DNA from: Paramacrobiotus metropolitanus
Taxonomy: Eukaryota; Tardigrada; Eutardigrada; Parachela; Macrobiotidae
Length of the DNA: 64,000 bases
Assembly: GCF_019649055.1 (NCBI RefSeq)
Contig: NW_026570229.1
Coordinates: forward strand, 2,046,001 to 2,110,000
Direction of reading: 5' to 3'
This document shows, in pieces, positions 24,612-36,800 of this stretch. Positions within the stretch are counted from its first letter, which is position 1. The number at the start of each line of letters is the position of its first letter. Position numbers and translations under genes: made by a program. Under the pieces are notes generated by a model. That model was not told the DNA's origin, did no database searches, and saw only the letters and a program-made list of their open reading frames with translations.

Positions 24612-25139
24612 CAGACTTTGCCCATCTTTTGGTTGGGCTGAAAATTTTCCCCATCTTTTCCAGCCCATCCCATTTTTTAGATGAAATGGGGATGGGATGA
24701 GGACAAGCAGCGGATGGTCTGAGATGGGCTGATAATGTTGGAAGATGGGATGGGATCAAGAAAAAATGATTTTTAAATAAATTTTTAAAATTTTCATGAT
24801 TTTTTTAGCTAAAAACTCACGGAAATTCATCTTTTCAGTCGAAAAAAATAAAAAATTTCCGCGCTCCGCGCGGATTTTAAGCTGTTTGCTGTTTAATATT
24901 CTAAATTCGCCTGGAATTTCTGCGCTACGGGTTGATTTTTACGCGTTAATTTTTTCACTTTGCTAATCTTCAACAATTTACAGTACTGAAAATTTTTTAA
25001 AAAATGGGCTGAAAATGGAGCCTCAAAGCTGGACAGGGCTGGTGAACTAAGGTGGTTGGAGATGGCCTGGGATGGGAGTTGCGCACGACAGAGGGGGATG
25101 AAATGGGGATGGGAAAAGTCGAAGATGGGCAAAGTCCTG
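24612..25139. mobile_element. Second hAT-like MITE (candidate)
   Basis: ACTTTGCCCATCTT (from 24615) is repeated inverted at 25123-25136, with outer bases CAG/CAGG. The body is about 528 bp, close in size to the neighbour at 22504 and also rich in ATGGGATGGG-type motifs near the ends. Flanking 8-mers match only partly, so the target duplication is decayed or the ends are slightly misplaced. No transposase frame is visible. Confidence 0.55.
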
Positions 25140-25268
25140 CCTGCAACCTCGGGAAATGTTTGCTTAGTTTTTCTCTTCCGGTCATAGTTGGAGCTGTACG
25201 GTTGATTAAGCAGGCGAACATTCTATAGGTAGGTCTCATATTTCAGCGGTCTAGTTAATTGGAGAAAA

Positions 25269-25663
25269 GTTTACCACACCCTATGATCCGGATCCCAAGC
25301 GGCCATCCATCCAAGTATTAACCAATTAAGTTGTATTCCGAGATCGATCGGGATAATGATAAGTGAACGTATTTCCTTCATTGTACACTAACACGACAGA
25401 GAATACTGCCGAATCCCATTAATGATCTTTGCTGTACACGCTCATTACAGGTACTGAATCCCTCAAATACAACTTCAGCAGAATACTGAGGAATAAACGT
25501 ACAAAACAGACGTCTTTTACAGTAACACAGATAACTACGCGAAGATTGTTTATGCAATTGTTGTGAGCTCCTTTTTACCGGTGCGCGCAATTGTATACAG
25601 TACATGCGTGACTGCAGGCCATAACAATGATAAGGGAGTTAGTTCTCTACGCGGTATGGTCGT
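25269..25663 (-). pseudogene. 5S rRNA pseudogene split by an insertion
   Basis: 25269-25354 matches the 3' two-thirds of 5S with many changes (CCAAGCGGCCATCCATCCAA, TTCCGAGATCGATCGGGAT). 25634-25663 matches the remaining 5' end (GGGAGTTAGTTCTCTACGCG, GTATGGTCGT). About 270 nt of unrelated sequence lies between, bordered on both sides by AATGATAAG (25355-25363 and 25626-25634). Confidence 0.75.
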
Positions 25664-25782
25664 CACAATTATCAAAAAGTCATTTTAATAAAATACTTTT
25701 TTCTGAATATTTAACAAAATATAAGCAAGTTAAGTATAGTGAACTAACAGGCCAAAAAAGTCGTCTAGTCAAAAGGCAAAAA

Positions 25783-25900
25783 GTCTACAACACCCGGTGT
25801 TCCCAAGCGGTCACCCATCCAAGTACTAACCGGGCCCGACGTAGGTTATCTTCCGAGATCGAACGGGATCGGGAGTTTTCTACGTGGTATGGTCGTAGAC
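25783..25900 (-). rRNA. 5S ribosomal RNA, block 2 copy 1
   Basis: Canonical 118-nt sequence with T5 terminator. The spacer after it (toward copy 2) appears identical to the spacer between copies 2 and 3, which indicates recent unequal exchange or conversion. Confidence 0.97.
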
Positions 25901-26065
25901 AAATGCTTAGATATTTGTAACACCGGTTCTGATGCCGAATCAACCCGGCACAATTAATAAAAAGCCATTTTAATTAAATACATTTGTGTGAATAATTAAC
26001 AAAATATAAATAAAATAAATATAGTTTGCTATTAACCAAAAAGCCGTCTATGTAAAAGGCAAAAA

Positions 26066-26183
26066 GTCTACAACACCCGGTGTTCCCAAGCGGTCACCCA
26101 TCCAAGTACTAACCGGGCCCGACGTAGGTTATCTTCCGAGATCGAACGGGATCGGGAGTTTTCTACGTGGTATGGTCGTAGAC
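26066..26183 (-). rRNA. 5S ribosomal RNA, block 2 copy 2
   Basis: Canonical 118-nt sequence, 283 nt from copy 1. Upstream block is TTCGGCATCAGAACCGG followed by AAATATCTAAGC. Confidence 0.97.
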
Positions 26184-26348
26184 AAATGCTTAGATATTTG
26201 TAACACCGGTTCTGATGCCGAATCAGCCCGGCACAATTAATAAAAAGCCATTTTAATTAAATACATTTGTGTGAATAATTAACAAAATATAAATAAAATA
26301 AATATAGTTTGCTATTAACCAAAAAGCCGTCTATGTAAAAGGCAAAAA

Positions 26349-26466
26349 GTCTACAACACCCGGTGTTCCCAAGCGGTCACCCATCCAAGTACTAACCGGG
26401 CCCGACGTAGGTTATCTTCCGAGATCGAACGGGATCGGGAGTTTTCTACGTGGTATGGTCGTAGAC
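26349..26466 (-). rRNA. 5S ribosomal RNA, block 2 copy 3
   Basis: Canonical 118-nt sequence, with TATAAATATCTGATCATTC immediately upstream, the clearest TATA-like version among the copies (about -19). Confidence 0.97.
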
Positions 26467-26631
26467 GAATGATCAGATATTTATAACGCCGGTTGTGATG
26501 CCGAATCAACCCGGCACAATTATTAAAAAGCCATTTTAATTAAATACATTTGCGTGAGTAATTAACAAATTACAGATACAATAAGGGTAGTTAGCTAAAA
26601 TGCCAAAAAGCCGTCTAGTTAAAGACAAAAA

Positions 26632-26749
26632 GTCTACAACACCCGGTGTTCCCAAGCGGTCACCCATCCAAGTACTAACCGGGCCCGACGTAGGTTATCT
26701 TCCGAGATCGAACGGGATCGGGAGTTTTCTACGTGGTATGGTCGTAGAC
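26632..26749 (-). rRNA. 5S ribosomal RNA, block 2 copy 4
   Basis: Canonical 118-nt sequence. Its upstream flank has diverged (TTCGACATCACAACCGGCGG, then ATGAATACCTACGAATTC) and is shared with copy 5. Confidence 0.97.
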
Positions 26750-26912
26750 GAATTCGTAGGTATTCATACCGCCGGTTGTGATGTCGAACTACCAGGCACA
26801 ATTATTAAAAGCTATTTAATTACATACATTTGTGTGAATAATTAACAAAATAAAAATAAAATAAATATAGTTAGCTATTAATCCAAAAAGCCGTATATTT
26901 AAAAGGCAAAAA

Positions 26913-27030
26913 GTCTACAACACCCGGTGTTCCCAAGCGGTCACCCATCCAAGTACTAACCGGGCCCGACGTAGGTTATCTTCCGAGATCGAACGGGATC
27001 GGGAGTTTTCTACGTGGTATGGTCGTAGAC
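26913..27030 (-). rRNA. 5S ribosomal RNA, block 2 copy 5
   Basis: Canonical 118-nt sequence. Spacers 4-5 and 5-6 appear identical to each other and differ from spacers 1-2 and 2-3, so homogenisation is local, in pairs. Confidence 0.97.
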
Positions 27031-27193
27031 GAATTCGTAGGTATTCATACCGCCGGTTGTGATGTCGAACTACCAGGCACAATTATTAAAAGCTATTTAA
27101 TTACATACATTTGTGTGAATAATTAACAAAATAAAAATAAAATAAATATAGTTAGCTATTAATCCAAAAAGCCGTATATTTAAAAGGCAAAAA

Positions 27194-27311
27194 GTCTACA
27201 ACACCCGGTGTTCCCAAGCGGTCACCCATCCAAGTACTAACCGGGCCCGACGTAGGTTATCTTCCGAGATCGAACGGGATCGAGAGTTTTCTACGTGGTA
27301 TGGTCGTAGAC
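27194..27311 (-). rRNA. 5S ribosomal RNA, block 2 copy 6
   Basis: 118 nt with one change (plus strand GGGATCGAGAG instead of GGGATCGGGAG). It is the first copy at the 5' edge of the block, and its upstream flank departs from the family after about 40 nt. Confidence 0.95.
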
Positions 27312-27516
27312 GAGTGCTTAGAGATTTGTAACGCTGGTTGTGACGACAAACCGATGTTGCTCGACTACTAAGAAAACCCAGTTTGCTTGAGAAACTTGTA
27401 GGAACTACTATTAAATTCGTCTCGAGACCGGAAAACATATGCACACATGTGCAATGTTGCACATGCATGGCAAAAAGCCGGTACATAATAGTGATTAGTT
27501 TCTTTGAATTTAACAA

Positions 27517-27522
27517 TTTATT
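27517..27522 (-). terminator. Likely polyadenylation signal of the Na+/H+ exchanger
   Basis: AATAAA on the minus strand, 366 nt past the exchanger stop codon and 205 nt before the first 5S gene. It is the first such hexamer I noticed in the 3' direction. Confidence 0.45.
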
Positions 27523-27887
27523 TCGTATCCGTAATCGGATCTCGCAGCTGCGAGAATAAAATATACGTTTAATTTTCTTGGCACATCGAATCGGTCACGA
27601 CGGAAGCAAAGATGAACCCTACGGAGTAACACGGCATAGATGTACAAGAAGAAGAGAGAGAGAGGAGATAAACGAAAGACCAACAAAACAAAACAAGCAA
27701 CCATTCGACGTCCCCCGCAAAACACACCGCGGACATCGACCAATCCGAGAAAAAAGCCGAAAACAGGAACCGAATTAAATCATATCCACAAATCCAACCG
27801 GCACACACAGTGTTCTCTGCGACGGAAACAACAACAAAATCACCCGCGATTTCTTCACAATTAAATTAACTCCCAGTTCCTCCTCGT

Positions 27888-30800
27888 TCACCGACGCTGC
27901 GACAGCAACGGCGTACTCTCCGGCTGATAATCCGGCCGCGGCGACTGCACCTCACTGGCGCTGTTCAGACCGCCGTCCGCAGGGCGGTGGGCCGGCGTCA
28001 CCATCGGGACGAACTCGACGCTGGCCACGGTGGTCAGCGGGGAGTCGGCGGCCGGCCGCCCCGGGCCGGCGGAGCCGCTGCGGGCTAGCCGGCCCCCGCT
28101 GGGGGTGGCCGCGGGGATGACGCTGCCGGTCTCGGAGGAGACGGAGGCGCGCTCGTCGATGCGCTCGAGGTGCGGGGCGGTGGCGCTGGGCGCGATGTGC
28201 CGCATCTGGAGGACCTCGCCCTCTTCGTCGTCCTCGTCGCTGGGGATACCGGCGGTCGGCTTCCGGCGACTACGGTAACAAGGAAAACACACACCGATAA
28301 ATATTAATACCGAATAGATTTTTCCCATTTTTTACACATCATTTTCCGAACTCTGAAGTCATTTTCTAAACACCATTAAAACCATTCTTATTTTATTCAA
28401 TTTATTTTATTAAATCGACTAGAAATTTAAATTAAAGGTTTATCTGGCTTATTAAGTTGCTGTTTTAATATTTTATTTTTTGTTAATCTCAGTCCGGAAT
28501 ATTTTCTAATAAATTGCTTTAAAAATGGACCTTAAACAAATGCAATAAAATTAATTTTAAAAAATCAAAGTGCAATTTAAAAGACTCAGTGCGCATTTTT
28601 TGCGCTTTTAAAATTTTAAAAAAATAATTATCAATTTCACTAATATATTAAATTTGTCCAAAAACCAGTAATAAAATTCAAAAACATGAAACAACTATTA
28701 CCTTCATAAAAATAAAATGTATAAAATTGTTAAATAAAGTGATGTTAAATAGTAACTAAAAATATTAAAGTGTATAAAAACTAAAGTTTATAAAAATATC
28801 AAGTATTGTTCGAAAGGTCAATGCGTACCTATTGGGCACATCGCCGGTATTGAACCGCACCACATCCTCCACGCCCTCCTCCGCCATACTGCTCAGACTC
28901 CCCGCATGGATCATGGATATCCGCATCTTGCTGCTCTCCCGCGAGATCTTCCGGCTGCGCTCCAGCTTCTCGGCGGCCGTCAGATTCCCGGGCACCGCCT
29001 TGTACTCCTTGGCCGCGCCGTCGACCCGCTTGTCGGGCTTGTCCTTGGGCCGGGCGGGGGCGCCGTTGCGGCGGCGGCCCAGATTGGCCAGGTTGGTCAT
29101 GGAGGTGCCGACGCGCGACAGGAAGCTGCGGATGGGCATCAGGCCCAGGGCGCGCTGCCCAAACTGCCGTTTGGCGATGCGCTGGGCGCGGACGGCCCGT
29201 GCCCGCATCTGGTACTCCAGTTCCGACTCGTCGTCCTGGATCAGGTTGGGATTGTACTTCTGACGGATCTACATAGCGACAAATAAAAAACCGGTTATTT
29301 TTCCGATGAATATTTGGTGAATAAATATTTTATTTATTTGGCATTTTACTGCACTTCTATTCAATTTATTTATTTTACCTTTAAAATTTAATTGATTTTC
29401 GTTCAAATACGCTTTTCAATAAACGCAGTTTATTAAAATTCATGCTGTATTTTTTAACTGCTGACGGTCCATCACCTCGACAAAAAAAAAACACCGGTTT
29501 TTTTCCCGTTGAAAATTATTTGACAGTTTACTTGTCTTCTTCTAATTTATTTATCGAAAGTCCTATGCGCCCCAAATTTTTGGGCGCATAGAAGTGACCT
29601 TTATTCATTTTGCGTTTAAATCGGATTCATCTTCGTCGAGTTTTGGTTTTAACGAACGCGATTTATAAATTTTTTCGCTGTGATTATCGGACTATTTTAC
29701 TGCAAAATAAATTTTACTGCAGATTTTCTAATTGAGTACTATTTACTCGTTATTATTTACGGTATGCATGCTTTTCCATTTTTTTTTATCTTCAGTTTTT
29801 CCCTATTTATTTTTCATATTTTCCAGTATTTTCAGCACTTTATTAATCATCCAAATATATTTTTTCGCTATTTTCTCCGGTCGTACCTGTACATGCGGTC
29901 CATGCCGGGAGGCATGATCGAGCGCTTCACGGACATCATGGCCGAAGCTGATCTTGGTCTTGTCCTCCTTCCGGAAGCGCTTCCGCAGCCGGTTGAGGAC
30001 GCTCTCATCCGGCTTGTACTCCTCGGCGCCCATCACCGAGATCTCGTTGGCCGTGGGGAGATTCACCGTCAGCGCGGTGGGCGCCGGGGGCTGGGTGCCC
30101 CCGGGGGCGGTCAGCCGGCCGCCGGCCATGTTGGGATGGCTGGGGAAGGCGTGCATGTCGGCCAGCGTCGGCACCGTCGACAGGCTGGACAGGGCCGAGC
30201 CCTCGCGGCGCATCCGCCGGTTGACGAACTGATCGGCCTGCTGCGTGCCGTACAGATGAGCAAAATGTTCCCTAATAAGGTCAACACCATTTTCAGCGCA
30301 ATTTAAATACAATTTTCATACAGATTTTAATTTTCAGACACATTATTTTAATTTTTCATTTTTTTAAAATTTTAGTAAGATCAATCCTCAGTTCATTTAT
30401 TATTTTGGTTAAACTAAAAATTTTACCATTAACATTTTACAGTACAAATTTCAATTAACTTTAGTTTACAAAAATTTTGGTAGCACCAACCACTTTAATT
30501 TGAGTAGTGTAGAATTCTAATTGAAAAAGATGATTTATTTCGATTTTTTATGCATTTTAGTGCAATCAAGAAAACCAATTTACCTGCCGGTTTTATTCTA
30601 CATTTATTATTTATATGCTCTCTATCGAAAAATTACTAACCGCAAGAAACCAACAGCCATAATATTTCTTAACTGTATTAATTTTTATTACAACGTTTTC
30701 TAGAATTTTAAATTTTTGCTGGTTTTTCTTTATATTTTTCCTAATTTCCTGTATTTTTGGAGATATTTTTCTTCAGTTTCCTTTATTTTTGGAATCCTTT

Positions 30801-33800
30801 CCCGACCTTGAAATATCACTGCTACTCTTCGAATATTACAAGAAAATTTATTCTATTAACTGAACCTAACCGAATAAATAACGGAATCACCAAAAAATAT
30901 TATTCCATTTTTTTTCTCCACATATTATTGAATTATTTGCCGGCGCGCGTAATTAAATCTTCACGTTTTTATCATGCAGCTTTGTGACGGTATAATTTTC
31001 CCGCCAATCCGCTTATCCCGGGATCAGCCGGGAAAATGCGAAAAAACATCCCCTGACCGCGACCGCGGCGGATGAAGTAATCCGATAAGAGAAAATCTCT
31101 TTTCTGACGTCGAATTACGCGCTTACCCCGCTCACAACGTAATAAACCTGTCAGACATTTTTCGATTTACTCGTGGCGTCGCTTTTCCCCGGCGGAAACT
31201 GTACATTCGCTGTCTCTCCGGAAACACAGCAAATGCAGCCACGTTGCAGCAGCGTGCGCCTTAATAGCCTGGTCCATCACGCAAGTGGCCTATTATTTCC
31301 CCCGCGCGATCGTGAGCAACAAACGGGACAAAAAAATAAAAATGTCCAAAAGGGAAAAATCGATACATGTTTTTCACAGCGTCTAGACGCTGCCAGCCAG
31401 CCACGACTGCAGTGAATGTTTAATTTATCGGATTTCTTATTTCCCCGCCTTTTAAAATTAATTCAGAAATTCTTATGTTTTAATTCTGGACTAATTAAAA
31501 CAAGCATTTCACTGCCAGATCATCGCCGGCATTTTTCAGTGCAAAGTTTAACTGCAGAATTAAATGATTTTTAAAATATTTAAGAGGGCAACATCCCGTT
31601 GTTGGATTTTATTTTCATTTTATTCGATTTATTGTAGTTTATTTCCTCTGTCTGATCATGTGAGTCCGCAGATTATACCATTTGCCAAATAAAAAATATG
31701 GATAATTTACGCAGTAAAAATTCGCAGTTACATTCCTTACTTGACAAGAGAGTACGATATTTTAAATAAAATATAGTTATTAGCAACCAACCATACAAAA
31801 CATTTCTCTCAGAAAAAAACGACGTTATATTAATTTTCCTGCTTACTACCTTGTTTCGATAACACTGCTCGTAATTGTTGAAGATGAAGAAATATTCTAC
31901 ACCACTACACTACAACTGTCCATGCTTATTATTACTAATTAACTGGTTGCAAATCAGAATTATCTACATTAATTTCTGAAGACTTAATACGGTGAAAATC
32001 AGATACATATTAAGCAAAAAATTCCGAAAATTTTTATTTATTTTTTTATTAACTGCAGAATGTGATTACGCACTTAAGGCACTGTTTGGCGAAGATGTCC
32101 ATGATGGTCTTATCGCGGATGATGGGCGTCTTCTGTAGCCAGGGCTTGAGATACTTCTCGTCGTAATAATCGAGGATCTCGCGCCAGTAATTATGCCCAT
32201 GCCGGCCGCTGATCTCCTCAATGCCGGACATGACGTGGTCGAACAGGCACAGATTGGTCGCCTGGAAGATGCTGGGCTTCTTCGTCTCCTGCTTGCGGAT
32301 GCGCAGCTGCTTCACCAACGGCTTAATCGTCGTGCCTGTCCAAACATCACCAGAACAAAAATTAGAATTCACTCGGCCAATTATTTTCGCTACAGCCTAC
32401 ACATACACATAAAAGGTCACCGTATTTTTTATCAACGAATTGTTTAATTATGGAATTAGAAATCTCATCAACCGGCATCAATTTCTATTTCCAAAATTAG
32501 AAAATTCGTTGATAAAAAAATACGGTGACCTTTTACGTTCACAATCCTGTCTCCTCTCTTATACGCAAATCACGGGACACGGTTGACTTTTTTCGTGGAT
32601 TCTGAAGCGCCGATAAAAAACTAACTTGATTTTTTAAAACATTTCTCAGTCGAATTTTTGAATTCTTTTTATTCCAGTCAGCTGGACAGTTGTTGAATAA
32701 CTGAGTCTAACAAAAATGACCAATAAAAATAACACTATTCAACTAGTAATTACTTCATCTGAATAGCAGAGAAATCTCCACACACAAATTGTCAGAGACC
32801 ATTCTTTTATTACCGACACGTGCCATTACACTACGAAATCACCGTCACCAGTCAACCGGTCAATTCTAAAATTCTGTGTTAAAGCCAGTATTTCCTGATT
32901 GCCGACAGCCGTCTACGCACAAATGAGCGCTGCATTATTTTCACATTATTCCTGTTTTCCAAAATTTTTATTTTCCTTATATACCTTCAAGGGTTAAATA
33001 AAACGATTAAATGCCAGAACACCGATTGTCTTTTTTCAATTAATTATTTTCAGTGACGATACAAAAACAACAGATTTCTAAAATTTTAACTGTAGTCCGA
33101 TTGGGAAATTATCGAATAACTGAGGCCTAATAAAAAAAAATTGAACCATTCACAAATTAAAATTCTCATTTTCGTAGTAAAGAAATCACTACGCACAATT
33201 AAAGAAACCGTCCACGGTTGGAATGTGCCAGTACACTACAAAACGGTTATTTTCGTACTCGTATTATCACTCAATGTTTAATTCTGCGTATTAAAACCAG
33301 GATTTACTGACAGAGCAATCTAGAAATAAAAGCAGTCAATAAATAAATACACAAATAAAATAAAAAATAATATACACATAAAAGGTAAAAATAACTTACA
33401 AATAAAAGCAAACCGTTAATAAAACCGATAAATTTAATAAAAACTAATATAAAAAAGCCTTAAAAAGCAATTCACAAATAAAATTAACGGTTAATCATTT
33501 TAACGTTATTCTGTCATCCTCGATTTTTAATCTCTTTCCTGTGCATTTATTAAAATTTAAAAATAAATAAAATGGAAAAAAATTAAAGATCTGTTATTTT
33601 TAACGTTATTCTCTCATGCACGATTTTTATTCGCTTTTCTCTGATTTTAAAAACAATTTCAAATGTTTCCGAGATGGAAAAAAATCGTTTTCCCATCGAA
33701 AAAAATTCGCTCCAGCAGCCAATAATCATTCCAACGCGAGCCATCCATCAACTCCGCCCGCGTTCAAACACCGGCGATGACAACGCCACGACACTGCAGA

Positions 33801-36800
33801 TTTGCAGGCGTAGTGGAAAAACGGGTAAGAGATACATTGGACATTAATTCCCAGCGCAAACAGCGCGCCGGGGAAGAAAACCGGGAGGAATGGGAAATCG
33901 ATGGAGCGAGGGAGAGAGAGAGGAAAAAGACAGCGGAGAGAGAGTGAATTAAATAATCACTCCACACCGGCCTGATGTGGCCATTTACGTGTTTTCCTCG
34001 TCCATTTTTAAACAACGCACTCGCTCTCGTTTTCTCTCTCTGTTGTGCTTCATACGGCCAATCGAAAATTCCCCCAACCGCCCCCACTAAATTCCCACTC
34101 CATATGCTGCGTGAGAAAACAACTGAACATCGCCGGTGTCAGTTTTCCAAACACGCACGAAATTACGGGAAATAAGAACATAAATCAAATAAAAAATAAT
34201 TCAAGAACAAAAATGTTCTCACATCGTTTATTAGTATAGCCAATTTATTCCTTTAAAAAACCTACAGATTTTCAGATTCAGATTCAATTAATTTACGTTT
34301 CCAAAATTCCAGCCCAACCGACTGTTTTGCGCAGCGTGCGTGGACTACTTTCAGTTGTTGTGCTTATCGGACGGGAGAAAACAACCACACACCACCGGTG
34401 TCATTTTTCAAAACGCAGAGAAAATACGACAAACAGTAAATTAAATAAAAAAATTAAACGCGAATCACACCAAGAAAGAAATTCTCTTGGTTCGCTTATT
34501 ACAGTAAAAGTGAAAATTTGATTTTTCGTCAGGGGGAAAAAATAGCAGACTTTTATCTCGATTGCTTTTAAACTCGGCAAGCGTACAGATACGTAATGAA
34601 AGTAAATTCGCCATACCGTTAATCCGCAAGATGTGGCATTGCACTACGAAACTTCGTATTACTGAGGAACGGCACAGTCTGGGTAATTTTGATTTCCACT
34701 GACATTTTATATTGCATTTTCTTTTTTACTCGTAAGTAAAGCAGTACTGAAACGAAAACGATAAAATGACGAAGAAAATCAAAAACATTAAAGAGAACTG
34801 AGAACACAATATAGGCTGCTCCTAGCCGAAAACAAGTCACTCAAAAATAAATCAAATCGGGAAAATATGGAAAAATTAAAAAATCAAAAAGCAACGAAAA
34901 ACGAACAACACCAAACAAATCAGAAGGAATGGAAAAATAAATTCGAATTCGGAAAGCAATGGCCAAACAAAACCAGTAAAATTAAATGAGGAAAAATGGA
35001 AAAAATTAAAATTATCGCTCAGGTTAAACAAAGGGAAACTGAAAAATGCTGAAAAATAAAATGATAAAAATTCGAAAACTGAAATCAGAAATCGGAAAAC
35101 AGTGGAAAATGAAAATCGAGAAAAAAATGAACAAGATCGACAATAGAAGTCAATAAAAAAATTAGAAACGAAATATACAGAAAATAAAACTGATAATCAG
35201 TGGAAACAATGAAAATTAAAAATCAGGAAACCTAAGAAAATGACAACATCTGAAAACAAAAATGCGAAAAAATTGTAAATAAAAATAAATAAATACATAA
35301 GTTCAGAAGAAATAAAAACAAACTAAAAAAAAATATAATAATAAATTCAGAAAAAATTGCCAAAAGCGAAAAAAAACGAAATAAAAGAAATACCTAAATC
35401 CAGAAAACATAAAATGCAATAATAAATTCAGAAAAAATTGCAAAATAAACCGCAAGACGAACAACAGTAAGAAAAAGCATTGTGATAGGCACTGACCTTG
35501 GATGAAGACGGTGAAGAGGATGACGACGACGGTGGTGGTGACGAGCATCTCGCGGTGCGGGAAGTGTTTGGCCTGGAGGAGATTGACCAGCGCGAAGGCG
35601 ATGGCGCCGCGCAATCCCCCGTAGGCCATGATGAACTGCTCCTCCAGGTTGACCTTGCGCATGCGGTTGATCTTGTTGGCCAGCCAGGTCAGGCCGAAGA
35701 CGCCGATGAAGCGGTAGACGATGCAGAAGAGCAGCGTCCACAGCACGAACCCCGTGTGCCAGATGTGGCTGTCGTTGACGATCACCAGGCCCAGCACCAG
35801 GAAGATCACCGCGTCGCACACCGCCCTGTTGAAAAAAAAATGTTTAAAAAATGGGAGTTTGATAATAATAAATTATTATAGAAAACGAACTGAAAAATAA
35901 AAAAGCCCGCACCGCGCTATTTAAAAAAAGTATTATGAATGTTTATCTAATCGCATCACACCCCGCGCTATTTAAAAAAGTACTGTACAAAAAATGTTTA
36001 AAAAATGGTATTCTGATAATATTATTATATTTTAAAAATGGATTAACAAAATTAAAAACAGCACAAATCGCGCTATTCAAAAAAGCATCATAAATGTTTT
36101 AAAAAAGGTATGCTGATATAAACAAATCATTTTTTTAAGGACTGGAAAAAAAGCACAAAAAAATCGCGCCCATAAAAAAGCATAAACAACACTCCAAGAC
36201 AAATTTTAATGAAATCAGGATTTCGCAAACACACTTTCAAATTATAATTCAAAAATGACACATTGCAAAAGTGATCTTTCACATTTCTAATCATCAATTC
36301 TAATTTGATGTTTGGAAATTAATTTTAATCATTTTAAAAAGGTCAAACTTTAAAAAATCCATTAAACAACTTTTTTCAAATCAATTTTGATTATTTCTAT
36401 CGTTTTTTCATTCTAACCGAATTTTTTTTATTTTTTCTCCAGGGTTCTAATTTTTAATGGAGAATTTTAATATAACATTTATTTCAATTTCTGGGAGCAG
36501 AAAATCCAGGTGAATAATCAGCGTGCGCCCGGAAAAAAAAATCAATTATTAATTATTATGAAAACTGGCATATTTCCGACGGCTGGATGAATGCCGTTTC
36601 CCGGAAAAGCATCGCGGGTAAATCGAGCGTTGCGTGCGGCACTTTACTGCGTCTCTTACGCGGCCATTTTGCTGAAGTATTTCACGGTGGTGCGGGACTT
36701 GAAGGAGACGTTGTGGACGGCATACTGCCACTGCAGCAGTCCGCAGGTGATGATGGAGATGATGCCGGACAGGTGGAAGAGTTCCGCCAGGATGTACGAC

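Larger units (their letters stand above)
22271..25268. other. Transposon-rich gap between 5S blocks
   Basis: No intact gene is supported. It contains a 17-bp hairpin at 22436-22478 and two hAT-like MITE candidates (listed separately). Between them the minus strand at about 23442-23570 reads through a strongly hydrophobic segment, LVCLFLVIAAVPVLLLIYMV, like one membrane helix of a receptor, but no full gene could be assembled around it. Confidence 0.5.

Noticed and set aside
24075-24759. Overlapping minus-strand frames with some hydrophobic stretches
   Set aside because: No consistent frame, no motif of a known transposase or receptor; part overlaps a MITE.
21098-27300. Repeated 60-codon minus-strand frames ending DNLRRARLVLGWVTAWEHRVL
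   Set aside because: These are translations of 5S rRNA genes, not proteins.
21096-27311. CRISPR-like regular repeat array
   Set aside because: The repeats are 118-nt 5S genes with ~165-nt near-identical spacers in a eukaryotic context.
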